Made by a program: the position numbers and the translations under genes. From contig CAWJJG010000001.1 of NCBI GenBank assembly GCA_963843085.1, positions 124,001-188,000 on the forward strand: a stretch of DNA of 64,000 bases. The letters are read 5' to 3'. Of this stretch, positions 52,160 through 60,454 are shown piece after piece. The notes under the pieces are model-generated. The model was not told the origin of the DNA. It ran no database searches and saw only the letters and a program-made list of their open reading frames with translations. Each line of letters starts with the position of its first letter. Position 1 is the stretch's first letter. The stretch is from DASUPK01 sp963843085 (GTDB lineage Bacteria; Actinomycetota; Thermoleophilia; Solirubrobacterales; 70-9).

Positions 52160-53317
52160 CTAGGGCTGGATTCCCAGCGCTTCGCCCAGCGTCGTGCAGA
52201 CCCGATCGACCTGGGATTCGGTCATTGAGGTGAAGAACGGGAGTGCCAGGGAACGCTCGGCGACACGCTCGGCGATGGGGAACTCCCCTCCCACGAAGCC
52301 GAAGCGCTCGCGATAGGGCGGCAGCAGGTGGATGCAGGGCAGGTACGCCTTCGACTGGATCCCGTTCGACGCCAGCGACTTGATCACGGCGTCACGGTCG
52401 GTGCCGTCCGGCAGCTGAACGCAGAAGACGAACCAGCTGCGACGGGCATCTCCGATGTTCTCGCAGGGCAGAACGATGTCGTGGTCGTCGTGGTCACCTG
52501 CCGGCTCGCCGCCGAACTGGGTGAGCCGCTCCCGGTAGAGCGCCGCGACGTTGTCTCGGGCGTTCAGCATCTCCTCGAGCCTCTCGACCTGCGCGATTCC
52601 GATCGCGGCGTGCAGGTCGCTCATCCGGTAGTTGAAGCCGAGCCGGTCGTGCTCGACCTGCTCCATGTCGGGTGCACGGCCCTGGTTTCGCTCGCTTCGC
52701 ACGGCCTCGGCGACGCCCTTGTCCGGCGTGACCAGGACGCCCCCCTCCCCGGTCGTCATCTGCTTGTTCGCGTAGAAGGCGAAGGTGGCCAAGTTGCCGT
52801 CCAGGCCGATTCGCCTGCCGGCCTTGTCGATTGCGCCGAGGGCCTGGCAGGCGTCCTCGATCAACCGCAGATCGCGCTCGCGGGCGAGGGCGGCGAATGC
52901 CGGCAGGTCGGCGGGATACCCGAAGATGTGCACCGGCAGCAGGCCGGCGGTCTTCCCGGAGACCGCCTCGGCCGCCTTCACCGGGTCCAGGTTGAGGGTG
53001 ACCGGATCGATGTCCGCGAACACAGGCTTTGCGCCCTCGTAGAGCAGGCAGTTGGTCGACGCCACGAAGCTGAGCGGGCTGGTGACGACCTCGTCGCCCT
53101 CGCCCCAGCCCGCGGCCCTGACCGCGAGATGAAGCGCGGCCGTCCCGCTGGAGACGGCCACCGCGTACGCGTCGCCGCCCAGCCAGTCCGAGAAGTCGTG
53201 CTCGAACTGGTCGAGCTTCGGCCCCAGGGAGAGGGAGCCGGAGCGGACGACCTCCAGCAGCAGCTCCTCCTCGCGCGGGCCGAGCTCAGGTCGTGCGAGC
53301 GGGATCTGTTCGTTCAC
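52160..53317 (-). CDS. DegT/DnrJ/EryC1-type PLP aminotransferase
   Basis: 385 aa. PLP lysine in FYANKQMTTGEGGVLVT; other family motifs AVSSGTAALHLAVRAAG, VVTSPLSFVASTNCLLYEG, LIEDACQALGA and LGFNYRMSDLHAAIGIAQ. Such enzymes transaminate nucleotide sugars. It lies alone between amino-acid genes (argH and cimA) with no other sugar genes, and overlaps cimA by 32 nt. The real substrate is unknown. Confidence 0.88.
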   Translation of the reverse strand: MNEQIPLARPELGPREEELLLEVVRSGSLSLGPKLDQFEHDFSDWLGGDAYAVAVSSGTAALHLAVRAAGWGEGDEVVTSPLSFVASTNCLLYEGAKPVFADIDPVTLNLDPVKAAEAVSGKTAGLLPVHIFGYPADLPAFAALARERDLRLIEDACQALGAIDKAGRRIGLDGNLATFAFYANKQMTTGEGGVLVTPDKGVAEAVRSERNQGRAPDMEQVEHDRLGFNYRMSDLHAAIGIAQVERLEEMLNARDNVAALYRERLTQFGGEPAGDHDDHDIVLPCENIGDARRSWFVFCVQLPDGTDRDAVIKSLASNGIQSKAYLPCIHLLPPYRERFGFVGGEFPIAERVAERSLALPFFTSMTESQVDRVCTTLGEALGIQP

Positions 53318-54887
53318 TGGGTGGGCCGCCCTGTTCGCGTGGCTGGAAGGCGTACTCGAGCGAGTCGACCAGAGCCTCCCAGGACGCCTCGATGATGTTC
53401 TCCGAGACGCCGATCGATCCCCATTCTCGCTCGCCGTCGGACGAGTCCAGCAGCACGCGCGTCACCGCGCCGGTGCCGTGGTGCTCGTCCAGGATGCGCA
53501 CCTTGTAGTTGGTGAGCTCGATGTCGGCCAGATGCGGATGGCGGTCGCTGATCGCACCGCGCAGCGCCTTGTCGAGGGCGTTCACCGGGCCGTTGCCCTC
53601 GGCCGTGCGCAGGTAGCGCTCGCCCTCCACCCACACTTTGATGGTCGCTTCGGTGACCACCTTGCCGTCCTCGCGCTTCTCGACCAGAACGCGGAAGCCC
53701 TCGAGCCGGAAGAGCGGCTCATAGTCCTCGGTCTCCTTGCGGAGCAGCAGCTCGAAGGAGGCGTCGGCGGCCTCGTAGTGGTAGCCGCGGTGCTCGCGCT
53801 CCTTCAGGGTGCGAAGCGCCTTGGCGGCCTGCTCGTCGTCCAGCGGGATGCCGGAGCGCTCCGCTCGCGAGAGAACGGTCCCCTTCCCGGAGAGCTCGGA
53901 GACGACCATCTCCCGCTCGTTGCCGACCTCGACCGGATCCATGTGCTCGAAGGTGCGGGCGTCGGCGCTGACCCCGGCCACGTGCATGCCGCCCTTGTGG
54001 GCGAAGGCGTTGCGGCCGACGAATGGCTGATCCGGATTCGGTGTGATGTTCAGGAGCTCGTCGATGAAGTGTGCGATGCCGGTGAGCCGGGCGAGCCTGT
54101 TCTCGCTGACGCACTCGTAGCCCAGCTTGAGCTGGAGGTCCGGCAGGATCGACGTCAGGTTCGCGTTGCCCGTCCGCTCGCCGATCCCGTTCATCGTGCC
54201 CTGGACCAGGCTCGCACCCTCCCCCACTGCGGCCAGCGAGTTCGCGACCGCGCACTCCAGGTCGTTGTGGGTGTGGATTCCCACCGCCACATCCAGTGCC
54301 TCGACGGTCGCCCTGGTCGCCTCGGCGATCTGGAACGGCAGGCTCGAGCCATTCGTGTCGCAGAGGGTGACATTCTCGGCACCCGCCTGCGCCGCCGCTC
54401 GCAGGCACTCCAGCGCGTAGATGGAGTCGTCGCGGTAGCCGTCGAAGAAATGCTCGGCGTCGTAGATGACCCGCTTGCCCGCCTGCGTCAGGTAGGCGAC
54501 AGAGTCGCGAATCATCGCCAGGTTCTCCTCTCTGCTCACCTTGGTGACCTTCTCGAGGTGGAGGCCCCAGGTCTTGCCGACGAGGGTGACCACCGGCGCG
54601 AACCCAGTTGCGAGCAGGCGAAGGGACTCGTCCTCGGCGGCCTGGGTATCGCGGCGGCGGGTCATGCCGAAGGCGCAGATGGCCGCCTGCCGGAGCTCGA
54701 CCTCCGCGAGCATCTCGAAGAGCTCCATCTCCTTCGGGTTGGAGCCCGGGAAGCCGGCCTCGATGAAGTGAATGCCGAGCTCGTCGAGCTTGCGCACAAC
54801 GCGCGCCTTCTCCTGCGCCGAGAGCGACATGCCCTGGCCCTGCATGCCGTCCCGCAAAGTCGTGTCGTAGAGGAGTACCTGTCTCAT
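53286..54887 (-). CDS. cimA: (R)-citramalate synthase
   Basis: 533 aa DRE-TIM metallolyase. Catalytic YDTTLRDGMQGQGMSLS, HTHNDLECAVANSLAAV, NGIGERTGNANLTSILPDL, a HKGGMHVAGV motif and C-terminal allosteric LeuA-dimer domain (TNYKVRILDEHHGTGAVTR). The longer AFAHKGG motif and RDGMQ rather than RDGEQ favour CimA over 2-isopropylmalate synthase. Makes citramalate from pyruvate and acetyl-CoA for threonine-independent isoleucine synthesis. Another LeuA-type gene lies at 63441. Confidence 0.9.
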   Translation of the reverse strand: MRQVLLYDTTLRDGMQGQGMSLSAQEKARVVRKLDELGIHFIEAGFPGSNPKEMELFEMLAEVELRQAAICAFGMTRRRDTQAAEDESLRLLATGFAPVVTLVGKTWGLHLEKVTKVSREENLAMIRDSVAYLTQAGKRVIYDAEHFFDGYRDDSIYALECLRAAAQAGAENVTLCDTNGSSLPFQIAEATRATVEALDVAVGIHTHNDLECAVANSLAAVGEGASLVQGTMNGIGERTGNANLTSILPDLQLKLGYECVSENRLARLTGIAHFIDELLNITPNPDQPFVGRNAFAHKGGMHVAGVSADARTFEHMDPVEVGNEREMVVSELSGKGTVLSRAERSGIPLDDEQAAKALRTLKEREHRGYHYEAADASFELLLRKETEDYEPLFRLEGFRVLVEKREDGKVVTEATIKVWVEGERYLRTAEGNGPVNALDKALRGAISDRHPHLADIELTNYKVRILDEHHGTGAVTRVLLDSSDGEREWGSIGVSENIIEASWEALVDSLEYAFQPREQGGPPSERTDPARTT

Positions 54888-55013
54888 CGCTGCCTTTCTA
54901 GCTTCGAGGGGGAACGTGAAACCCCTGAACGGGGTCGTGCGGGACCGGGGCCGCTAAGCGGCCGCGGCCTGCGTAATTCGCCCTGTGAAGCGGTGCAGCA
55001 TCAATGACTCAAT

Positions 55014-55979
55014 CTACTGGACCTCGGCCCTCGCCCCCGCAGGAGCGCGGTCGGCGACCGGGGTTGGCTCGTCGATGAAGTCGAGCCACTCGAGGTACTC
55101 CTCGGCGCGCCCGTGCAGAGCGTCGTCGAACTTGGCCGCGAGCACGCGGGTGATCTCCCCCGGCTCACCGAGGTCGGCGTGGTCGATCTCGCGCACCGGC
55201 ACGAGTTCTGCCGCGGTGCCGGTCAGGAAGACCTCGTCCGCGAGGTAGAGCTCGGAGCGGGCCATGTCGCGCTCCTCGACCGTGTAGCCGAGGTCACGCG
55301 CGATCTGGATCACCGACCGCCGGTTGACGCCGTCGAGGATCGAGGCCACGAACGGCGGGGTGAGGATCACCCCGTCACGGATCACGAAGATGTTCTCGCC
55401 CGTTCCCTCGCACACCATCCCGCGGTGGTCGAGCAGGATCGCCTCGTCGTAGCCCGCCTCGACCGAGGCGTTCTTCGCGAGGATCGAGTTCAGGTACTGG
55501 CCCGACGCCTTCGAGGCCGGGATCATGCTGTCGGGCGAGATCCGGCGCCAGGGCGACACCGTCGCGCGGACGCCGTGCTTCTTGCCCTCCTCGCCGAGGT
55601 AGGCGCCCCACGGCCAAGCGGCGATCACCAGCTCGACCGGCGCGTTCTTCGCGTGGAGGCCCATCTCGCCGTATCCGCGGAACGCGATCGGGCGGATGTA
55701 GCAGCTGCGGAGGCCGTTGCGGCGGACCAGCTCCTTCGTCGCCTCTCGGATCTCCTCGGTCCCGAAGCCGAGTGGTATGTCGTAGAGGCCGGCCGAGCGC
55801 TGCAGGCGCTTGAGGTGCTCATCGTGCCTGAAGATCGCCGATCCACGCTCGGTCTCGTAGCAGCGGACGCCCTCGAACACCCCGGTCCCGTAGTGGAGGC
55901 CGTGAGTGAGCACGTGGATGTTGGCCTCGTCCCAGGGGACGAATTCGCCACTCATCCAGATGAATTCAGCCTTCTCCAT
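55014..55979 (-). CDS. ilvE: Branched-chain amino-acid aminotransferase
   Basis: 321 aa fold-type IV PLP enzyme. VPWDEANIHVLTHGLHYGTG, YIRPIAFRGYGEMGL, the PLP-Lys region ASKASGQYLNSILAK, EGTGENIFVIRDGV and LYLADEVFLTGTAAEL are diagnostic. Final step of leucine, isoleucine and valine synthesis. 126 nt upstream of cimA with nothing coding between. Confidence 0.94.
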   Translation of the reverse strand: MEKAEFIWMSGEFVPWDEANIHVLTHGLHYGTGVFEGVRCYETERGSAIFRHDEHLKRLQRSAGLYDIPLGFGTEEIREATKELVRRNGLRSCYIRPIAFRGYGEMGLHAKNAPVELVIAAWPWGAYLGEEGKKHGVRATVSPWRRISPDSMIPASKASGQYLNSILAKNASVEAGYDEAILLDHRGMVCEGTGENIFVIRDGVILTPPFVASILDGVNRRSVIQIARDLGYTVEERDMARSELYLADEVFLTGTAAELVPVREIDHADLGEPGEITRVLAAKFDDALHGRAEEYLEWLDFIDEPTPVADRAPAGARAEVQ

Positions 55980-56008
55980 GAGGCGATCAGTATGAACGAT
56001 GAATCGGG

Positions 56009-57037
56009 CTAGAGGGATCCGAGAACGGCGTCTCTCATCTCGTCAGTCGTCGCCTCGCCGCCCAGGTCGGGCGTCCGGAGGCCCTGGTTCAGGACGGAGT
56101 CGACGGCCACATCGAGTTTCGCGGCCTCCTCGTGCATCCCGAGCCCGTACTTGAGCATCATCGCGACCGAGAGCAGGGTCGCCAGCGGATTCGCCTTGCC
56201 CGTTCCCGCGATGTCCGGCGCCGAGCCGTGCACCGGCTCGTACAACCCCGGTCCGTCCTCGCCCAGGCTCGCCGAGGGGAGCATCCCCAACGACCCGGTG
56301 AGCATCGCCGCCTCGTCGCTGAGGATGTCGCCGAAGAGGTTCTCGGTGACGATCACGTCGAAGTCGGTCGGGTTCGAGACGAGCTGCATCGCGGCGTTGT
56401 CGACCAGGAGGTGGTCGAGCTCGATCTCCGCGTACTCGGGGGCAAGGCGGGTGACGGTCTCGCGCCAGAGCCGGGAAGTCTCGAGGACGTTGGCCTTGTC
56501 GACCGACGTGACGCGCCCGTTGCGCTCCGCCGCCGCCTCGAAGGCGACGCGCGCAATCCGCTCGATCTCCTTCACCGTGTACGCGCAGTCGTCGTGGGCA
56601 CGGTCGCCGTCGCGGCCCGAGTCCCCGAAGTAGATGCCTCCCGTCAGCTCGCGGACGACGAGCAGGTCTGTGCCCTCGATGCGCTCGCGGCGCAGCGGGC
56701 TCGCCTCCAGCAGAGCCTCACTGGGGCGGACGGGCCTCAGGTTCGCGAACAGGCCGAGGCCCTTGCGGAGGCCCAGCAGGCCCTGCTCCGGTCGCGGCTT
56801 GTCGGGATCGGTCGTGTCCCACTTGGGTCCGCCGACGGCACACAGCAGGACGGCATCCGACTGACGGCACGCCTCGAGCACCTCGTCGGTCAGGGCCGTG
56901 CCGTGCTCGTCGATCGAGGCGCCGCCGATCAGATGCTCGGTGATCTCGAAGTCTCCGAGCTCCGCGAGTGCTCTTCTCGCCGCGGCGCCGATCTCGGGGC
57001 CGATCCCGTCGCCCGGGAGCAGGACGATCCTAGGCAC
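56009..57037 (-). CDS. leuB: 3-isopropylmalate dehydrogenase
   Basis: 342 aa, GTG start. GDGIGPEIGAAARRAL, VRELTGGIYFGDSG, SVDKANVLETSRLWRETV, TENLFGDILSDEAAML and GSAPDIAGTGKANPLATLLS are all typical. Oxidises and decarboxylates 3-isopropylmalate. Overlaps the methyltransferase gene by 8 nt. Confidence 0.96.
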   Translation of the reverse strand: MPRIVLLPGDGIGPEIGAAARRALAELGDFEITEHLIGGASIDEHGTALTDEVLEACRQSDAVLLCAVGGPKWDTTDPDKPRPEQGLLGLRKGLGLFANLRPVRPSEALLEASPLRRERIEGTDLLVVRELTGGIYFGDSGRDGDRAHDDCAYTVKEIERIARVAFEAAAERNGRVTSVDKANVLETSRLWRETVTRLAPEYAEIELDHLLVDNAAMQLVSNPTDFDVIVTENLFGDILSDEAAMLTGSLGMLPSASLGEDGPGLYEPVHGSAPDIAGTGKANPLATLLSVAMMLKYGLGMHEEAAKLDVAVDSVLNQGLRTPDLGGEATTDEMRDAVLGSL

Positions 57038-57800
57038 GGCGCGCTTCGATGTTGAGGCGGACGTAGTTGAGGACCAGGGGATCGTCCTCGAGCTCGAGCA
57101 CCGCCTCCGCGAACGCCCGGCGCTTCTCCTCCGGGAGGCGCGCGAGATGCGGTCCCATCGTCACCGTGGTGGTGAAGTCGTACGGGTTCTCGGGCTGGAC
57201 GGGCTTGTCCTCGAGCCAGCACGAGACGTCCTCGAAGCCGGCATTCCGCAGCCGGTCCTGGGTCTCGTCCGGCGGGGCGAAGTTCCACATCACGGACATG
57301 TCCTCGAAGTAGCGGGCGAACTCCGGGCGGGTGGCGACGGAGACGATCGCGTGGGCGTGCCTGGCCACGTTACCCCGTCCTCCGCACTGCGCCACGAGGC
57401 GCCCACCGGGCTGAAGCGCGCCGTGGAGGCGGGAGAAGAGGAGGTCATGGTCCGGAAGCCAGTGGAAGGTCGCCGTCGAGAAGATCACATCCACCGGCTC
57501 GTCGATCTCCAGCTTGGAGAGGTCGGCGACCAGGTAGTCGGCCCGGTCGCCGAGCGCCTCGCGAGCCTTCTCGATCATCGACTCGGACGCGTCGATGCAG
57601 AGCATCCGCCCGTTCGGGAGGCGCTCGAGCAGCTTGGCCGTGACGCGCCCTGAGCCGCAGCCGGCATCCATCACGAATTCGTCCCCGTTCAGCTCCAGCC
57701 GCTCCAGGACCTCGAGGCCCCAGTTGAATTGCGGGTCGGAGACCTTGTCGTAGGTCTGGGCGTCCCACTCCCGAGGGCCCGTATTCATGGACGAGCTCAC
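57030..57800 (-). CDS. Tam-like (trans-aconitate type) SAM methyltransferase in the leu operon
   Basis: 256 aa class I methyltransferase. Motif I VMDAGCGSGRVT (about 43-54), motif post-I LCIDASESMIEKARE, VDVIFSTATFHWLPDHD and LVAQCGGRGN match the trans-aconitate methyltransferase group (Tam in E. coli, Tmt1 in yeast). Yeast Tmt1 also methylates 3-isopropylmalate, an intermediate of the surrounding pathway. Here the gene overlaps leuD by 4 nt and leuB by 8 nt, so it is part of the leu operon. Substrate inferred from position. Confidence 0.8.
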   Translation of the reverse strand: MSSSMNTGPREWDAQTYDKVSDPQFNWGLEVLERLELNGDEFVMDAGCGSGRVTAKLLERLPNGRMLCIDASESMIEKAREALGDRADYLVADLSKLEIDEPVDVIFSTATFHWLPDHDLLFSRLHGALQPGGRLVAQCGGRGNVARHAHAIVSVATRPEFARYFEDMSVMWNFAPPDETQDRLRNAGFEDVSCWLEDKPVQPENPYDFTTTVTMGPHLARLPEEKRRAFAEAVLELEDDPLVLNYVRLNIEARRA

Positions 57801-58360
57801 AGGGAGGTCGTCACCGGCCCCGCGTCGGCCCTGCCGGCGGTCTCGAACTCGTCGATCTTCTCGCCGCGTCCGAGCGTCATCGCGACGTCGTCGAGCCCGT
57901 TCGAGAGGCGGTGCTTGATGTCCTCGTCGATCTCGAACGGGAACACGCCCTCCGCGCAGTTCACGGTCTGGTCGTCGAGGTCGATGCGCGCCTCGCCCGC
58001 CGCCGCGACCGCCCGGCAGTGCTCCTCGTCGAGGATCACCGGCAGCAGCCCATTCTTGGTGCAGTTCGAATAGAAGATGTCCGAGAACGAGGGCGCGATC
58101 ACAGCGTCGAAGCCGTAGTCCTTCAGGCCCCAGACGGCGTGCTCGCGGGATGAGCCCGAGCCGAAGTTCCGCCCCGTGACCAGGATCGGATGCGCCTCCA
58201 GCTCGATCTCACCGGAGCGGAACCAGTCGTAGAAGAGGAACTCGCCGTAGCCGCTCTTCTCGACCCTCTTCAGGAACTGCTTGGGCATGATCTGGTCGGT
58301 GTCGACGTCGTTGCGGTCGAGCACCGCCACCGGCCCTTCGATCACTTCGATTGCGTCCAT
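57797..58360 (-). CDS. leuD: 3-isopropylmalate dehydratase small subunit
   Basis: 187 aa. DRNDVDTDQIMPKQFL, NFGSGSSREHAVWGLKDYG and VIAPSFSDIFYSNCTKNGLLP are signature sequences of the swivelling domain. Works with LeuC. ATG lies two bases after the leuC stop; the open frame extends upstream as a leuC shadow. Confidence 0.96.
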   Translation of the reverse strand: MDAIEVIEGPVAVLDRNDVDTDQIMPKQFLKRVEKSGYGEFLFYDWFRSGEIELEAHPILVTGRNFGSGSSREHAVWGLKDYGFDAVIAPSFSDIFYSNCTKNGLLPVILDEEHCRAVAAAGEARIDLDDQTVNCAEGVFPFEIDEDIKHRLSNGLDDVAMTLGRGEKIDEFETAGRADAGPVTTSL

Positions 58361-58362
58361 GG

Positions 58363-59748
58363 CTAGCTCCAATCCCTGATGTCGACGAAGCGTCCCTCGA
58401 CGGCCGCGGCAGCGGCCATCTTCGGGCTGACCAGGTGGGTGCGCCCTCCGGCGCCCTGGCGGCCCTCGAAGTTCCGGTTGGAAGTCGAGGCGCAGCGCTC
58501 GCCCGGCTGCAGGATGTCCGGGTTCATCCCGAGGCAGGCCGAGCAGCCCGACTCGCGCCATTCGAAGCCGGCGGACTCGAAGACCTCGTGGAGTCCCTCC
58601 TCCTCGGCCTGAGCCTTCACCTGCTGGGACCCCGGCACCACCATGCCGCGCAGGCTCGAGGCGATCTTGCGGCCGTCGACGATCGAGGCCGCCTCGCGGA
58701 GATCCGAGATCCGGGAATTGGTGCATGACCCGATGAAGATCCGGTCCAACGGGATCTCGGTGATCGGCGTTCCCGGTTTCAGGTCCATGTAGGCCAGCGC
58801 CCGCTCGGCGGCCTCGCGGTCGGCGGGCGAGTCCATTGCCTCGGGGTCAGGCACCCGGTCGGTGACCTGGGTGACCATTCCAGGGGTCGTGCCCCAGGTC
58901 ACCATCGGCGAGATCGCCGTGGCGTCGACCTCGATCTCGTTGTCGAAGCTCGCGCCCTCTTCCGTCGGGAGCAGTCTCCAGCGCTCGATCGCGGCGTCGA
59001 AGTCCTCCGGAGCCCCGGGCTTACCCCTGATGTAGTCGAAGGTGGTCTCGTCGGGCGCGACCATGCCGGCGCGTCCGCCGCCCTCGATGGTCATGTTGCA
59101 TATCGTCATCCGGTTCTCCATCGAGAGAGCGCGGATCGCTTCCCCGGCGTATTCGACCGCGTAGCCCTGCATGCCGCCGACGCCGAGCCGGCCGATCGTC
59201 GCCAGGATCAGGTCCTTCGCGGTGACGCCGAAGCTCAGCTCGCCCCGGTAGTTGATCCGCATCGACTTGGGCCGACGCTGGACCAGGCATTGCGTCGCCA
59301 GCACGTGCTCGACCTCGGAGGTGCCCATGCCGAACGCCAGGGCGCCGAACGCCCCGTGGGTGGAGGTGTGCGAGTCGCCGCAGACGATGGTCATTCCGGG
59401 CTGCGTGGCGCCCAGTTCCGGCCCGATCACGTGGACGATCCCGCGACGCTCCGAGCCCAGCGAGTAGAGCGGGATCCCGAACTCCTCGCAGTTCGCCTCG
59501 AGGGCCTCGACCTGCTTGCGGGAGAGCTCGTCGGCGATCAGCCGCGCCGCGGGAGTCCCATCCGTCGGGACGTTGTGGTCGGCGGTCGCCAGCGTCTTGT
59601 CGGGGCGGCGGACGCCGCGCTCGGCCAGGCGTAGGCCGTCGAAGGCCTGCGGGGAGGTCACCTCGTGAACGAGATGCAGGTCGATGTAGATCAGGTCCTT
59701 GTCGACCTCGTGCGCTTCCCAGATCTTCTCGAACAGGTTCTTCGGCAT
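58363..59748 (-). CDS. leuC: 3-isopropylmalate dehydratase large subunit
   Basis: 461 aa aconitase-type iron-sulfur enzyme. The three cluster Cys are in IFIGSCTNSRISDL and SGCSACLGMN; other motifs CGDSHTSTHGAFGALAFGMG and DHNVPT. Isomerises 2- to 3-isopropylmalate. Follows the XRE-cupin gene by nine bases. Confidence 0.96.
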   Translation of the reverse strand: MPKNLFEKIWEAHEVDKDLIYIDLHLVHEVTSPQAFDGLRLAERGVRRPDKTLATADHNVPTDGTPAARLIADELSRKQVEALEANCEEFGIPLYSLGSERRGIVHVIGPELGATQPGMTIVCGDSHTSTHGAFGALAFGMGTSEVEHVLATQCLVQRRPKSMRINYRGELSFGVTAKDLILATIGRLGVGGMQGYAVEYAGEAIRALSMENRMTICNMTIEGGGRAGMVAPDETTFDYIRGKPGAPEDFDAAIERWRLLPTEEGASFDNEIEVDATAISPMVTWGTTPGMVTQVTDRVPDPEAMDSPADREAAERALAYMDLKPGTPITEIPLDRIFIGSCTNSRISDLREAASIVDGRKIASSLRGMVVPGSQQVKAQAEEEGLHEVFESAGFEWRESGCSACLGMNPDILQPGERCASTSNRNFEGRQGAGGRTHLVSPKMAAAAAVEGRFVDIRDWS

Positions 59749-59757
59749 CGGTCCCTC

Positions 59758-60369
59758 CTATCCACGTCTCAGCCCGGCGGCGACCACGGCGATCAGCCTG
59801 GCCTCGGACGAGGAATTGTTCTCGAAATGGTGCGGCAGGTCGGCGTCGAAGGTGACGCTGTCCCCCGCAGCAAGCTCGTGGCGCCGGCCGTCGATGAAGA
59901 GCTCCACCGTGCCATCCAGCACGACCGCGGTCTCGCGGCTGCCGGGCTCGTGCACGGGCGGATCGTCGGCAGCGCCGGTGGTGGCGCCCGGTCCCAGCGA
60001 GTGCTCGGAGACGTCGGCGCGCTGTCCCGGCAGGGGCGGCGTCAGCTCCTCCACCCTGTGTCCGCGCCGGCGGCGGGTTCGCCGGTCTCGCTCGCGGACG
60101 ACGACCACGTGGCGATCCTCGTCCAGGCGCAGCAGCTGCGACAGGGTCAGGTCCAGGCCGGCCGCGATCTTCTGCGCGACCGCCAGGGTCGGGCTGGTGT
60201 CGCCGCGCTCGACCTGCGAAAGCATCGGCGCGCTGACGCCGCTCCGTTCGGACAGGTCACGGAGCGAGAGGTCCATCGCCTCACGCAGGCTCTTGACCCG
60301 TGCGCCGACGGCCCCGTCAGGCGTGACGGCGGCGTCGATCGGGGTCTTCGTGCCGGTCTCGGTCGCCAT
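59758..60369 (-). CDS. XRE-family regulator with C-terminal cupin domain
   Basis: 203 aa, ATG 60369. A helix-turn-helix (VKSLREAMDLSLRDLSERSG then VSAPMLSQVERGDTSPTLAV) is joined to a cupin-2 sensor domain (GSRETAVVLDGTVELFIDG, AAGDSVTFDADLPHHFEN). Such regulators sense small metabolites. As first gene before leuC it may control the leu operon and, through the palindrome in the divergent spacer, the MMPL gene. An Arg-rich linker (RERDRRTRRRRGHR) separates the domains. Confidence 0.85.
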   Translation of the reverse strand: MATETGTKTPIDAAVTPDGAVGARVKSLREAMDLSLRDLSERSGVSAPMLSQVERGDTSPTLAVAQKIAAGLDLTLSQLLRLDEDRHVVVVRERDRRTRRRRGHRVEELTPPLPGQRADVSEHSLGPGATTGAADDPPVHEPGSRETAVVLDGTVELFIDGRRHELAAGDSVTFDADLPHHFENNSSSEARLIAVVAAGLRRG

Positions 60370-60388
60370 CCGATGTCGTACGCTATCA

Positions 60389-60402
60389 CATACAGATGTA
60401 TG
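60389..60402. promoter_or_regulatory. Palindrome CATACA-GA-TGTATG, candidate operator
   Basis: Perfect 6-bp inverted repeat with a 2-bp centre in the 85-bp spacer between the regulator and the MMPL gene. It lies 20 bp from the regulator ATG and ends 13 bp ahead of a TAGGGT -10 for the MMPL gene, so it is placed to act on both. Confidence 0.5.
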
Positions 60403-60415
60403 CAACGAGGGTCGC

Positions 60416-60421
60416 TAGGGT
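60416..60421 (+). promoter_or_regulatory. Probable -10 (TAGGGT) of the MMPL gene
   Basis: CGCTAGGGT, identical over nine bases to the -10 region of small RNAs B and C, 34 nt before the TTG start. The palindromic operator covers the expected -35 position, and no consensus -35 is seen. Confidence 0.45.
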
Positions 60422-60454
60422 CGTGATAGAACATCGAGTCACGGAGGTCTCGTC

